The position numbers were made by a program, and so were the translations under genes. Positions 47,527 to 59,092 of a DNA stretch of 64,000 nucleotides are shown one piece after another. The notes beneath the pieces were generated by a model, which did no database searches, was not told where the DNA came from, and saw only the letters and a program-made list of their open reading frames with translations. Numbering within the stretch: the stretch's first letter is position 1; every line of letters begins with the position of its first letter. Origin of the DNA: Pezicula radicicola (taxonomy: Eukaryota; Ascomycota; Leotiomycetes; Helotiales; Dermateaceae); contig PDUO01000012.1 in assembly GCA_003008705.1 (NCBI GenBank), forward strand, positions 448,870 through 512,869, written 5' to 3'.

Positions 47527-49703
47527 TGAACTGACTTTTCGTTGTGCGTTGGAGGAATATGATGTTCTCTTTCGGGTAATAGTTGGAGATATAGAGATAG
47601 AGGAGTAGAGAAACAGATATGCTAGTTGCAGTTTTTTTTTGTGGTATAGAAGATTTGAAATGGATATAAGATGAGACTGAACTTGGCGAGAGAAGATGTG
47701 TTGAGCTGATGATGAGAAAGGAAAACACTTATCATGGGACAGAAGTAGAATTATATAGAACTGAAGGCAATACTCATTAACATAGATATCCCGTCCCCGA
47801 CTACGAGCGGATTTGTAAAAGCACTTGGATGGAGTTATGACAAAACACACAAAACACAGTGCTTACAACCTATATCCGCAGCCAAGCAAGACTTATCTGG
47901 CTTGCACTAGGTAGATAGTGAAGCGGTCGAAATAAGCAGCCGCTTTGAGTTGCAGTAAAGGGCTGAGAATACCATGCTTAAACGCCATCGAAGCTAAAGT
48001 CCGGTACTTGCACTGCTGGTAGGCGGACGTAAGAACGTGGCTTGCTGCCAAGCATGATAGGGAAGCAGACTTGATGAATAATCCCCAGGGATCTACGAAG
48101 GTACGGAAGTATCTGGTGTATGACGTATTACTTACGTGCGAGCATTCTCTTTGGTCCCAGGTTAGATATTGTAAGCAGGCCTACATGCACGAGAGTTTTC
48201 GAGGTTTGCTGTTGGTACAGTACTGTAGATGGGAATCTTTGGATGCGCATTTTTGATTACTATTCGGAGATTTCGTATATCGCCGATTTGCTTACAATCA
48301 CTACATCCAGCGAAGCATAATGTCATGGAGAGAAAAGCGGCACTCCACTATCAGAGTAGTGGCTTGTGAAGTAAAGTACTGTACTTCCCCGCAACATCCT
48401 TCCAATTGAGATGCCCTTTCGTTCGGTTAGTGCCATACTACTTATCTTCAAATGAAACCGCCACCTTCATTTACGAACTAATCGACACTTGTGGTTCGAA
48501 ATTCCATGCCGCTTTACAAACCTACTAATCAGCACAAGATACTTCGTTTGTTTGCGTGGGGATTATGACATATTAATTTGGGGGGCGGACGAATTGTTTC
48601 TGAAGCTTAAATATCGCAGACGCAATGTGTGGTGAGATTCTTCAGATTGGAAATACAACTGTGGGAAAAGCAACATACCTTGTACATACCTCTAAGAAGC
48701 TCACACTACACTTGATGATAGGGATACAACGGCCGCTTCTTATCCTCATCCTTATCATGAGAGTAGGCGGCGCTACTATCATAAGATCATCTGGGTTCTG
48801 AATACGAACGGGGGTAGTAGCAGAGTTGCAGGGGTTCCTAGCTTGTGAGTGTCAACAGCCTTTTCTACCTTCAATCCAAGTATGAATCTTGAAGTTTAGT
48901 TTGAGTTATTCTAACCCTATATCCCATATAAGGAGTGAAAAGGAAACCTCGAACACATCCATGCACAGGACTTGAGCCAAACAAAGGATAGCAGCACTGT
49001 AAAGATACGGTCCTGAGGTTAGTGAAGTAATCACCAACCTCAGTCAGGCATCATCTTGGAACATTCCACCGCTTTTTTCAGAAGTTGCATCGGGGCAAAA
49101 GAATGGTTAAGACCTTGATTGATGTAACACTAGTCACTTTTGTAGTCTAGTTTAGCTTCTTGAAATGCAATCTAATTTTTTGCCTGCAAATAGACTAATT
49201 CTTCTTTTCCCTATTTAATTGTGCCTCGAATATGCTACTAGCTCTGACTTGTATTGATAACAAGTAGGGTGAGCACAAGGCACTACTAAAGGCTGGTTCT
49301 GTGACCAATATGAATTCTCATCGCAGCAAGCACTGTATATTTGATGGTCAGTACCTTTGATGTCTCAACAGTACACTATATATGGGGATAGCAATATTAT
49401 TACTCAAAGAAACATTTTGCTTACGGTGAACCGAAGCCATCTGAACTGTATGGAATTGTGTACCAAAGTTTTGTTATAATAAGTACAGCTGGACAATGTG
49501 TTAGTCATTGTTGATATTCCTTGATGCTGCATGCAACTTCAGAAGAGATCTTGGTACTTACATGACTTAGCAGTCAGATGGAGATTGCTGAGCGGAGCCA
49601 CGATACAGAAGGCTAACAGGGGTCAACTCATTGCGCCTTGTGCTGATGTCCAGAACTCTTGCCTAATTATGAAGAAGTAATCAGTCCACCTTGGTATCTC
49701 TAC
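47527..49703. other. Intergenic region upstream of the FLR1-like gene
   Basis: About 2.2 kb without a credible gene. Short chance frames occur near 48071-48320 but show no domain or splice support. It presumably contains the promoter of the minus-strand transporter and the 3' flank of the 2EXR gene. Confidence 0.35.
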
Positions 49704-50552
49704 CTACAGCCCCCAAACAGTTTGATAATTTGCGGAAGTTTCAAAGCCTTCAGTTGAAAATCCGGGCGGCAAGATGTCTTTATGCTTTATGCTGGGAACT
49801 ATGCTGGGAACTAAAGGGTCGAATTCAAAGAACTCCCTGCGCCAAGAACGCCTGAACTTGTCTGGGAGTTGTCGATGTAATTGCATTGGGCCAGACTCCC
49901 ACGGAACATTCATCCAGTCGGCGGCCTCAAACACGATCTGAAGTAGTCGCAGGCCAACCATGAATTTCACATTCTTCTCCAAAAAACCCATATAGTCATC
50001 CTTGCACTCCTCGCCAAGGTCAAGGTCCGTATTGAGTTTGCAGTCAATCGCGATAGACTGCATTTTCGATAACTCCAACTGAGAGAGGATCCCAAAGAAG
50101 TGATGAGTTTGTTCGTTCATACATTGTGAGATATACAACGTGTCTAGAGAGAAGTTGAATAGAATTCGAGGTTTAAAGATCACTCCACCGAAGGAGGTTG
50201 GATATAACTTTATGACAGCTTTTCGTGAATCCTGACAAACTTGTAGAGCAACTGGGGGTTTGACGTTTGTATAGAAGCCACGCGGATCAGTAAACTTGAT
50301 TTTAACGACGCGGGGTTCCAGACTGAGCTCCCATATGATCGCGCGGATCTCTGTTGGAAGACTGGGAAAGAAGGTAAATTTTTCAAGGGCTGCTGCGGTC
50401 GACATACTGGGCTCCTTCTTCTCCGGAAGGGATGAATTCGATTTTGGACTCCTGGGAAGGAGGGTTCCTAACCAATATTCTTCAGGCTCGGTTGAAGTCA
50501 AATCAACAGAAGAGCCAGAATCAAGAGAAGTGCTTGAATCATAAGAAGACAT
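49704..50552 (-). CDS. 2EXR domain protein
   Basis: The frame of 282 residues has the 2EXR signature at about 60-90: FTFFPSLPTEIRAIIWELSLEPRVV, followed by VALQVCQDSRKAVIKLY. This is the usual pair of conserved blocks in a large fungal family of unknown function. The N-terminus is Ser-rich and disordered. I chose the ATG at 50552. An in-frame ATG at 50717 exists, but a strong intron (50662-50608, GTAAGTATC to TTTCCAG) lies between them. Spliced mRNA therefore starts at 50552, while an unspliced one would carry a 55-residue extension. Confidence 0.75.
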   Translation of the reverse strand: MSSYDSSTSLDSGSSVDLTSTEPEEYWLGTLLPRSPKSNSSLPEKKEPSMSTAAALEKFTFFPSLPTEIRAIIWELSLEPRVVKIKFTDPRGFYTNVKPPVALQVCQDSRKAVIKLYPTSFGGVIFKPRILFNFSLDTLYISQCMNEQTHHFFGILSQLELSKMQSIAIDCKLNTDLDLGEECKDDYMGFLEKNVKFMVGLRLLQIVFEAADWMNVPWESGPMQLHRQLPDKFRRSWRREFFEFDPLVPSIVPSIKHKDILPPGFSTEGFETSANYQTVWGL

Positions 50553-51735
50553 CCTGAAAAGCTTTGCCCCGGCAGTAGAGCATGTGAGGTACGCTGAAAT
50601 GGGAGAGCTGGAAAGGAGAGCATTAGGACGTATGCTGCATGAAACGACAGAAAGATACTTACGCTTTATTTCTCCAGAATACTTATCATGTATGACTGAG
50701 TCGTAGGATGTGGCCAAGGTGGAAAATAACCACTTCTAGACGCGTCAGCACCGAAGCCAGCGCGCCGAGCCGAAGCTGAAGATATACTGTACCCTACCTT
50801 CGTACTGTAACTACAGTAATAATAAGTCGCTTCTCCAGTGACCAGGCCAGGCCAGTCCCCTGAATATCTTCACCTGATCAGTTGGTGGTACGGCAGCTTG
50901 GTAGGGTGGAGCGTTCCAAGTTTGGCTGTCTCCCTTTGATTGCGCGGATCCAATCAACAGCAACAGGCGACGGGATATATTTAATCCCTGAACTCGCTAG
51001 ACTCTAGTTCCATTCCTCATTGGGAAAGGGGCAAGCAAGTACATGGGTCCGGCACTTTTGTCGTGCACCCTACTCGTAAAGTACAGCGAAGTCTTACGAG
51101 GAGGAACTTGCAAGTGAGGAGATACCACGTAACAGCCCTTTTTGTGGCAGTGACTGAGTGAGTGACCGCTATTCAGGATATTTTCAATTGCTGAGTTGCA
51201 CCAATTTGAGTACGGTACGTTCTCCTCCTCTCCCCCCCCCAAAGTCCTCCGTTTCGGCCATGCAGAAATTGTCTGGGCTTTTAAATTGACAGCTCTCCCA
51301 CCCCTGTAATCTGGAGAGAGTCCGAGAGACCCCTTTTGAGTCCCGTCCAAACGTCCAAACTTTTTACAATCTATCTTTCTACATCATCACTGACTTCTCA
51401 ACGCGCCCGTCAACAGATCGAAGATCACCGTTCCGAAGACATATCACCTGCGACATTGCGACAGCGCAGAGACGCGAGCGAGAATAGGGTTGAGGACAAA
51501 TAGTTGGTACGTGTGAGATCGTTTTCATGCATTGCGCAACCTCCCATTACCATCATATGCAGTGTTGCCTTTTTAAAGACATCTGTCCCACGGAGGAAAC
51601 AACTTCATTATTGTTTTGGGGCGCCATCGGATCACTTGAACGGAAGCTAATTTCTCCCTTGTTGGTAGAGTCCTACCTCGTACCTTCTTCATCCACCACC
51701 ACCTCCACTGGTCCTTCTCAATCGCACTCGATACA
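50553..51735. promoter_or_regulatory. Divergent promoter region, 2EXR gene and septin
   Basis: This 1.2-kb stretch separates two start codons pointing away from each other. It contains the 5'-leader intron of the 2EXR gene (50662-50608) and, near 51350-51735, a pyrimidine-rich leader for the septin gene. No specific binding site was recognised. Confidence 0.45.
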
Positions 51736-53767
51736 ATGGGTAAGCAAAACTTTTCATTTCAAGAGAGTAGGAACTTGGGTGTCACTGCCGGACTGGATGC
51801 TTCGGAGACTCGGTTGAGGACAGATTTTTTGGATGTCGTTGCCCGCACGCATTACAACCGCCATCCCTTTACGCATAGTCTGCGGCCATAATCGTTTAGT
51901 TTGGGACGAGACACATCCAGTACTTGCAGATACAGGACCATACGATCAACGAGTGTTGCGAACGACTCAATTGCAGCATCTCCATGGCACCAACCATGGC
52001 AGGGTTGCTTGGGCAGTCCCGAGGAAATCGTTCAGAGGTAACTCTCAAGGCTGTCGAGCAATCGTCCAAGGAATTCAAGGGGGCCGTCCCTGCAAACCCG
52101 CAGATCGACTGTGGAAATCCCAATCGACATATTGGCACCAAATCAGTCTCTGGACAATTCCGCAGTATGCTCGACGTCGAGGATCCCCCAAGCATCAGTC
52201 CTATCGCTACCTCAAAAGAATCTATGGAAGACTGGGTCTCCGAGAAGCTCAGTCAGACATCTCGAAAACATTACACTGGCGGGAGCGATTGGGCTGACAT
52301 TTTATGTTTCTATACAGCTGCAAATGGCGCCCCAGCGGCACCTACTCGCGCACCAGCACCAGTTCCCAATGGACCATCATCTCCGTTAGAGATACCACAG
52401 AGCGTGAGCTCTAGCGACCCAAAGATTGCTGCTCAACAAGCTAGTGATATGCGAAATATTGTCAGGAGAAAGTTGACGGGATATGTTGGATTCGCGAATC
52501 TCCCAAATCAATGGCACCGCAAGTCCGTCCGAAAGGGGTTCAACTTCAACGTCATGGTAGTTGGTAAGTCATAGACCATTATTTGAAACCTCTGCAGCAC
52601 TTACAAATTCAGGTGAATCTGGACTCGGAAAATCGACCTTGGTCAACACTCTGTTCAACACCTCCCTGTACCCCCCTCGTGAGCGCAAAGGACCTAGTCT
52701 CGACATCATCCCAAAAACTGTTTCAATCCAATCAATAAGCGCAGACATTGAGGAGAACGGTGTTCGTTTACGCTTGACTGTTGTTGATACCCCTGGCTTC
52801 GGAGACTTCGTCAACAACGATGAGTCTTGGAGACCAATTGTGGACAACATTGAGCAACGTTTCGATGCCTACTTGGATGCAGAGAACAAGGTCAACCGCA
52901 TGAACATCGTTGACAACCGTGTGCACGCCTGTGTTTACTTCATTCAGCCAACTGGTCACGCATTGAAGCCTTTGGATATTGAGGTTATGCGCAGACTTCA
53001 TACGAAGGTCAACCTGATCCCAGTCATCGCCAAGGCAGACACTATGACCGACGAGGAGATCATGGCATTCAAGGCTAGAGTAGGTTCCTCGCTTCCTGCG
53101 CATGTAGGTATATGATGCTGATGTTTTACAGATTCTTGCCGACATTAAGCACCATGATATCCAGATCTTCGAGGGTCCCCGATATGAGTTGGACGACGAT
53201 GAGACCATTGCAGAGAACAATGAGATCATGTCTAAGGTTCCGTTCGCCGTTGTTGGTGCCAACTCCGAAATCACCAGCGCAGATGGTCGCAAAGTTCGTG
53301 GCCGTCGCTACCCCTGGGGTATCATCGAAGTCGATAACGAAGAGCACTGCGATTTTGTCAAGCTTCGCCAAATGCTTATTCGAACACACATGGAGGAGCT
53401 TAAAGAACACACCAACAACGCTCTGTACGAGAACTACAGATCCGAGAAGCTCACCGCTATGGGTGTTGCTCAGGATCCAAGTGTCTTCAAGGAGGTCAAC
53501 CCTGCCGTGAAGCAAGAGGAAGAGCGCACGCTGCACGAGCAGAAGCTTGCCAAGATGGAGGCCGAGATGAAGATGGTTTTCCAACAGAAGGTTGCCGAGA
53601 AGGAGAGCAAACTAAAGCAGAGCGAGGAAGAGTTATACGCACGCCATCGCGAGATGAAGGAGCAACTAGAGCGTCAACGAATGGAGTTGGAAGAGAAGAA
53701 GTCGAGAGTGGAAAGTGGAAGACCAATAGAAGAGAAGGGAAAGAGGAAGGGGTTCTCTCTTCGTTAA
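51736..53767 (+). CDS. aspB: Septin of the AspB/Cdc3 class
   Basis: Septins are GTP-binding proteins that polymerise into filaments and rings at septa, hyphal tips and branch sites. Exons 51736-51739, 52318-52563, 52613-53079 and 53132-53767 give 450 residues. The first exon is only ATGG; after a 578-nt intron it continues as [10 protein letters not shown], the expected short Ala/Pro-rich N-terminus. A polybasic stretch with HRKSVRKGF precedes the G domain. G1 is GESGLGKST (84-92), G3 is DTPGFGD, G4 is AKAD, and the septin unique element follows. The C-terminal 70 residues form a charged coiled coil, as in Cdc3 and Cdc12 types. The N-terminal sequence [16 protein letters not shown] points to the Cdc3/AspB clade. 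Confidence 0.94.
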
Positions 53768-55364
53768 ACCTCCTAGCACCGCTGCGATACGCCTTGCAAT
53801 GGTACCGACATGACAAATACTCACTTTTACTTTCAATTCTTGTCTCTTTAATCACACATCCTAATATTGGGGAGGAACGACGACGTAGGGGAGCAACTGG
53901 CATGGAAGGGCGCGACATTTTAATGCTTCTGCGAGGCTTGGGTTGTCGGTGCTTCATTGCGCAGGTGGACTTTTTCGGGGAGTTGGCTTTTTGCAGGAGA
54001 AGCTTGAGTAAAGGAATGGTTCGAGAAAACCACAAAATTGTCTCATCACGACTCTTTCCTTGTGTCTATTTGCGCTTCTGGCGGTAGCCTTTTCTTCGAG
54101 ACCCCGATGGTACATCTGTATTTATTACGATAGCTCTCGAGATTTTATTTCGCTCTCCTTTGGCTTGGCTTGGCTTGGCTGTTTCCTGTCCTGTCCTGTT
54201 TACTTTGTTATGAATGAAAAAGGGATTTAATCTCAGCCTCGTGCACATGCTTTGTTGTTGATGTGATTTATTGTTTTGAAAATGTTTTAGCGCTCAACCA
54301 TCAAAGCTTGTTTCTAGCATTTAAGAGTTGTGTGCCCCAGGGATCAAATCCAATTGTCTTGGAAGAAGCTAGACTTCTGTTGTCGTGTAGTGGCGTAGGA
54401 AGCCGTCCAACAAATTTCAACTCCAGTCATAATATAACACAAGCGGATTCTTATCCACTAAACTGTTTGGTTGACTGATGTTGCAAACATTCAGATCAAT
54501 TTATAACGTGGGACTTATGCTCCAGGTACAGGACAAATTCTAAACTCTGATTTTTTACTTTATTCGCACCAGCGCAACTCGGTCTCCCTGGCCTTAGAAG
54601 GCGCTCGGGAGTCTTGCCCTTGCTTGGCCTACGTGTATTTTTGAAAGGTTTAAGAGGCGTAGTTAGGTATCTCTTTATATGTTATTATATAATTATAGGA
54701 TTTGCTCTCCTTATCGTGGTAGCTGTTTACACAGAAGAGATTTTAGAGAGTGTATATGGAGAGTGTATACGGAGCAGGTCCCTAGGGTATTATTGTACTC
54801 TTCAGAGATAGTTTTCTATATCTAGACTAGACAACTATATAGATCCAGTTAAGATCCTATATAGAATACTATCTTTACAATAATATCTAAGATAAATAGG
54901 CAAAGCAATTATAGAATAGGAGCTCTACTTATAAGTCCTCTGAAGACTGAGGTTTTGTGGGTAACTACCTCCGTACACGTGATAGCGCGGGGCTCCTAAG
55001 TTTTGTCAAGTCGCGTCTCCAGACTTCACCACTTCAACATCACGGCAGAAGATTCAGGTGCGCCGTCTGTGGTTCTATACTTCTACGAGGCTATATGACG
55101 AGTAGGCCCATCAACTACTACGCACTATAGGCATACGAAACGGACTAGTGTGCTTCAATTACTTCGTGCCATCGTTATCTTGCGTCGGCGGCAATCCAAG
55201 CTCTCATAGCCTCGCTCGTACGTGTAACCCTCTGCATTTTGGATGTAGAAACTCTGAGCAGAACTACAATGAGAACTATGGAATTGCACCACTAATTGTG
55301 TAACACAGTGCTAGAGTGAAACTACACAAAACATTGATTCCTTGCGCATCTCACCATACCCATC
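53768..55364. other. Intergenic spacer between septin and ECM11-domain gene
   Basis: It contains the septin 3' flank, with short tandem TTGGC and CCTGT runs at 54160-54200, and an AT-rich tail from 54640 to 54930. A tRNA-like T-loop match near 54340 was examined and rejected. No gene is supported. Confidence 0.4.
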
Positions 55365-56723
55365 ATGTCTAACAACGTCGCCGACTGGGTCAAGAAGAAC
55401 GATTCTAGCATGGCTCCACCGCCGCCAGCCAAGCAGCAAGCACACACAGTCGATCGCCGTAATGCTAAAGACTTGAAAATCTTGCAGAAGAAACCGGCCG
55501 TCAACTCTGCAGGAATTTTAAGTCCCTTTTCAAGCACAACTCCAAGTCCGAACATTCCTCAGCACTTTCCAGCCGATGCTACAAGTCGACCCGCATACCA
55601 AGCAAGACATTCACAGAACCATATATATGAAGGTGTTCAGCACGGTGGTGTATTCTCGGAATCAGATGTCGACAGTAACTTTGATATGACACGGACTACG
55701 GATCTCGAGTTTGATCAAAATCAGGACTATAATGGACAGGGTCAGGACGGAGGCTATGGAATGGAACAGCAGATTCAACAAGATATTCCGTATAATGGCA
55801 ACACTGGCGATGCACTATCTAAGCGTCAAAAGGCAAATCTGGAACCTATTGAGCATAAACGCAGCCACTCAGCGTTTGGCATGGGGCATCCTACTCGATA
55901 TGACAGTCTGGGAGCCGCTAAGAGACGAGGCACTAATATTTCTGGCCGCTTCGAGCAAGGCAGTCGACCTCATTCTGTAGATGTTCAGCCTCAGACTGGT
56001 CATAACTCGGCACCGGACCTACACGCAAATGGAGCCACCAAGCGTGGGCGTCAGGAGGAGCATACTCAGGATTACTATGATAGTCACCCACGGCAGCCAG
56101 TAGAGGTTGAGGCTATGATGTCTCAGACCAGAGCACCTGTGGCTAAAAGCAATCAGAAAGTTGTTGATGGTGACCCGGATTCGAAGGACACAGATGACGA
56201 TGATAACTTCTCTTCTGTCACTGAAAGTCCTTCTCGTCAGCGTATGCGTCCAACCAAGCGAAAGTTTCAAACTGAACCCCAGACCGATAATGGACCCGAG
56301 ATTGACGATGAAGTATTGAGCGGTATGAGCTTCGCAGAGATTAAAGGCCAAACTATTGAGCATGGGCCTGAGGCTCAAAAGTCGACCATGCCGGCGCACC
56401 TAAAGACGGCTTCGATTGCAGAAAAGATGGAAACCATCATATCTTGGGAAGACGATGATGTTATTTTTGAGGCTCTTATGGAGATGACTATTGGTGAATG
56501 GGAGGAGGCAGGAGACTGGTTCTTGGGACAGTTTGGAAGTTATGTGGAGAAGTTCAAGGAGGCGAGGAGGAATAAGAGGAAAGTTACTGCTACGTTTGAG
56601 AAAGAGCTAGAGGATCGTGAGAAGGCCTTGAGAATTAAGAGCAAAGGTCTCGATCACCTACTCGGTGGGATGGAAAATGACGCTCAGCAGCTTCTTAGGG
56701 GAGCTTCGCCTTCTAAGCCATAA
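55365..56723 (+). CDS. ECM11 C-terminal domain protein
   Basis: This is a single-exon frame of 452 residues. The first 320 residues are disordered and rich in Gln, Asn, Asp and Ser. The last 110 hold the conserved block: SIAEKMETII, then EWEEAGDWFLGQFGSYVEKF and a basic helix ending in a GLDHLLGGM-like stretch. This fits the Ecm11 family as I recall it. Yeast Ecm11 is a SUMOylated component of the synaptonemal complex central element and forms a complex with Gmc2, so a meiotic chromosome role is inferred. Family placement rests on the C-terminal block alone. Confidence 0.7.
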   Translation: MSNNVADWVKKNDSSMAPPPPAKQQAHTVDRRNAKDLKILQKKPAVNSAGILSPFSSTTPSPNIPQHFPADATSRPAYQARHSQNHIYEGVQHGGVFSESDVDSNFDMTRTTDLEFDQNQDYNGQGQDGGYGMEQQIQQDIPYNGNTGDALSKRQKANLEPIEHKRSHSAFGMGHPTRYDSLGAAKRRGTNISGRFEQGSRPHSVDVQPQTGHNSAPDLHANGATKRGRQEEHTQDYYDSHPRQPVEVEAMMSQTRAPVAKSNQKVVDGDPDSKDTDDDDNFSSVTESPSRQRMRPTKRKFQTEPQTDNGPEIDDEVLSGMSFAEIKGQTIEHGPEAQKSTMPAHLKTASIAEKMETIISWEDDDVIFEALMEMTIGEWEEAGDWFLGQFGSYVEKFKEARRNKRKVTATFEKELEDREKALRIKSKGLDHLLGGMENDAQQLLRGASPSKP

Positions 56724-57315
56724 ATGACAGAAGCCTGAAAGCCCGGTATGTCCTGACCAAAAATACATCGGAACACCTCCAATACTTCTCGCATTCCACG
56801 ATCTTACACTTTTTTGGCCCGATTATTCCAACGCCGAATACTCAAGGTACAACCACAGTATCTATTGCTACCAGGTCCTACAGGCCGTCACTATATTATG
56901 ATATAGCTTTATATAGCTGGAATACAAATTACGGGCAATCAAAGTCAGAAGTCATGCGAGCAAATAGGCGTGGGAAAAGTAATGGAAGGACTAGTTATTG
57001 TTGCTTATGGCTAGATGGATGCTGGCATAGATCAGTGAGTAGATCAGGCCCAACGAATTTCTGTGCTGTTGCTGACTAGCATGGTTTCAGGGCAGTATTG
57101 GTGTTAAAGTGGAGGGATGATTTCTATTAGGATTTCTTGTATTTGCAACTGCTTTAGCGTCGCATCTACCCATTGATACCCATTTGCTTCATGCATGTCA
57201 GTAATATAAGCTCAGTTCTCACTTGAGCTTGTTGCCTTCATTAACAACCCGCCTTCTTACTTTGGTGAGAGCCCGAGAGTACTCAGGTAACACTCATTAC
57301 AAGGTGTGGAGGAAG
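56724..57315. other. Convergent 3' flanks
   Basis: The stretch lies between the 3' ends of the ECM11-domain gene and the kinase gene. It is moderately AT-rich and no gene or repeat was seen. Confidence 0.4.
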
Positions 57316-58417
57316 TTAGACAACAATGACCTTCTTGACCCTCCTATCCTTTCCAACTACCAACCTTAGCTGCCTGCCCTTTTCCTCCTTACCCTTAAAT
57401 ACGCCCTCCCTCAATTGTTCAGTATAGAGCTCATACGCAGGATAATAACCATCCACAAACTTAATGACCTGCTCATCCGTCATACCACTCCCCTTATCTC
57501 TCCTCAACGCAGCCTCCTGCTCCAGCCTCCACTCATACACAAACGTCGTCTCCTCAGCATCAATATGAATAAAAGCATCAAAACAATCAGTCATCACATC
57601 ATACGCCTTCAACTTCTCATTCACAAACTCCAAATCCTCTCTCCTATTCTTCTGTAATGTCTTTGTTGTTTCAGAGTTCTCGAGCTTTTGTGAGAGCTGT
57701 TGGAAACTCAGAGCCCGAAAACCAACACACCAGCCTTCGAAGATTATTACTTGGACTTTGGGTTGGGATGCTGCGTTGATATTTTCCCATTTGGAAGGGG
57801 GGACGCGGTCCCCTTGGCCGTTGTATGCCGATTTATCATATGAGGGGATGGAAACTGGCGAGGAGGATTTTAGGTTGGTGAAGAGTGACTGAGCTAGGTT
57901 CATGTCGTGGGTTCCTATTACACGCAGCATTATGAGCATAATTCTTGTCATCTCTATATATTTCTTCCCAATAATTGAATAACTAATGAATTTGCAACAT
58001 ACCAGGTTCCCCTCTATGCTGAACTAAAGGATTCAACGGATTATCTCTTGCCAACTTCTCTTGATCCTCATGTGTCAAATAAAGATCATCGATACTACAG
58101 ACTAGCGTCTCCAACCCTTCCTTCTCCCTCAACGTCTTAGCGAGCGTTGAGACCAACGTTGTTTTTCCAGCTCCTTGTACGCCATTGAGTCCTATGAAGA
58201 ATGGTTTATTGATACTCGACGCTGAGGGAGATTCAGTGGAAGAGACCGAGTTCGAGGTTTGTTGGTGGAATTTAAGACGTGAGAGGATAAATGGGATACA
58301 ATGGCTGGATTTATCATCGATTATTATGGGTTGGCTTTGGCTAGATTGATCCGCATTTGCGCTGGCTGGTGGATTCGAATCGAGTTTAGACTCTGGATTT
58401 TCGTCTGCTATTGTCAT
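57316..58417 (-). CDS. P-loop kinase, D-glycerate 3-kinase / Tda10 type
   Basis: Minus-strand exons 58417-58003 and 57914-57316 give 337 residues. The Walker A motif GVQGAGKTT lies at about 79-87. It is followed by SIDDLYLTHEDQ and HRGEPGTHDMNLA, which are typical of glycerate 3-kinases and yeast Tda10. VIIFEGWCVGF forms the Walker B region, and the C-terminal helix ends in VKKVIVV. Plant homologues phosphorylate glycerate in photorespiration. In fungi the substrate is less certain, so activity is inferred from family. The intron restores the conserved EPGTHD motif. It is divergent from fox2. Confidence 0.88.
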
Positions 58418-59092
58418 TGTGTCCGATTAGTACTATTAGTCCTATTGTTCCGTGAGATTCATTGTTTTGTTGTAGCCGCGGACCGACAACTACCTTTTAT
58501 CGCACCCGAGGGGAAATATCGCGACTCCCATATCGTATCTCCCCCACACGGCTTAAGAAAAGACCGTGTCAGGTGATTGATGGATTGGGCTTTTGCTTGT
58601 GAAGCTTGAAGTGAAGCGACCTACCTTACTTACCTCCGTATTGGAATTTTCGAGTAATCTGTGATGCCATAAGGTGAGAGCGAAAACCAACTCGAGTCAG
58701 TCAGACGACCTTTAACAAGAGGCTGACATCTATTTATTTCCACGTGAAATCATAGAGAATTATTGGGGGAAAAAAGATGATGATTTTTGCATGTGAAGGG
58801 CAGGCAGGTGATCAAAACGCCACAGGCTGTTTCGGGACAAGGTCCCTCTCGCACCCCAGACTTGCAGAGACTCCACAGTGATGTTTTGACCGAGGCTCCC
58901 ACTGCCAAATGTTGACCTAATGCCGAGTCGAGACATACAAATGCTTCCGACTCTTTCCCCATACCCCATAGACCTCTTTTTCTCTTCCTACCTTTTTGCG
59001 CATACTCGCTCTACATACATTGTGTAGCAATCGCTTCTTCCATTTTCCTATTCCTCTTTTGCATACACTTTTTCTCTGCGTATTAGGACATC
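58418..59092. promoter_or_regulatory. Divergent promoter of the kinase gene and fox2, with CCGAGG motifs
   Basis: The 675-nt region drives two genes in opposite directions. CCGAGG, the complement of the CCTCGG core bound by the fungal fatty-acid regulators FarA/FarB, occurs at 58506-58511 and 58890-58895, about 580 and 200 nt upstream of fox2. A pyrimidine-rich leader precedes the fox2 start. Confidence 0.55.

Noticed and set aside
51833..52297. Plus-strand frame of 154 codons inside the septin first intron
   Set aside because: It shows no domain, differs from the septin frame, and lies wholly within the intron needed to join ATGG to the conserved N-terminus.
54335..54480. Possible tRNA (B-box-like GGATCAAATCC at about 54350, A-box-like sequence on the other strand)
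   Set aside because: The two boxes are on opposite strands and the T-stem does not pair, so no tRNA fold is possible.
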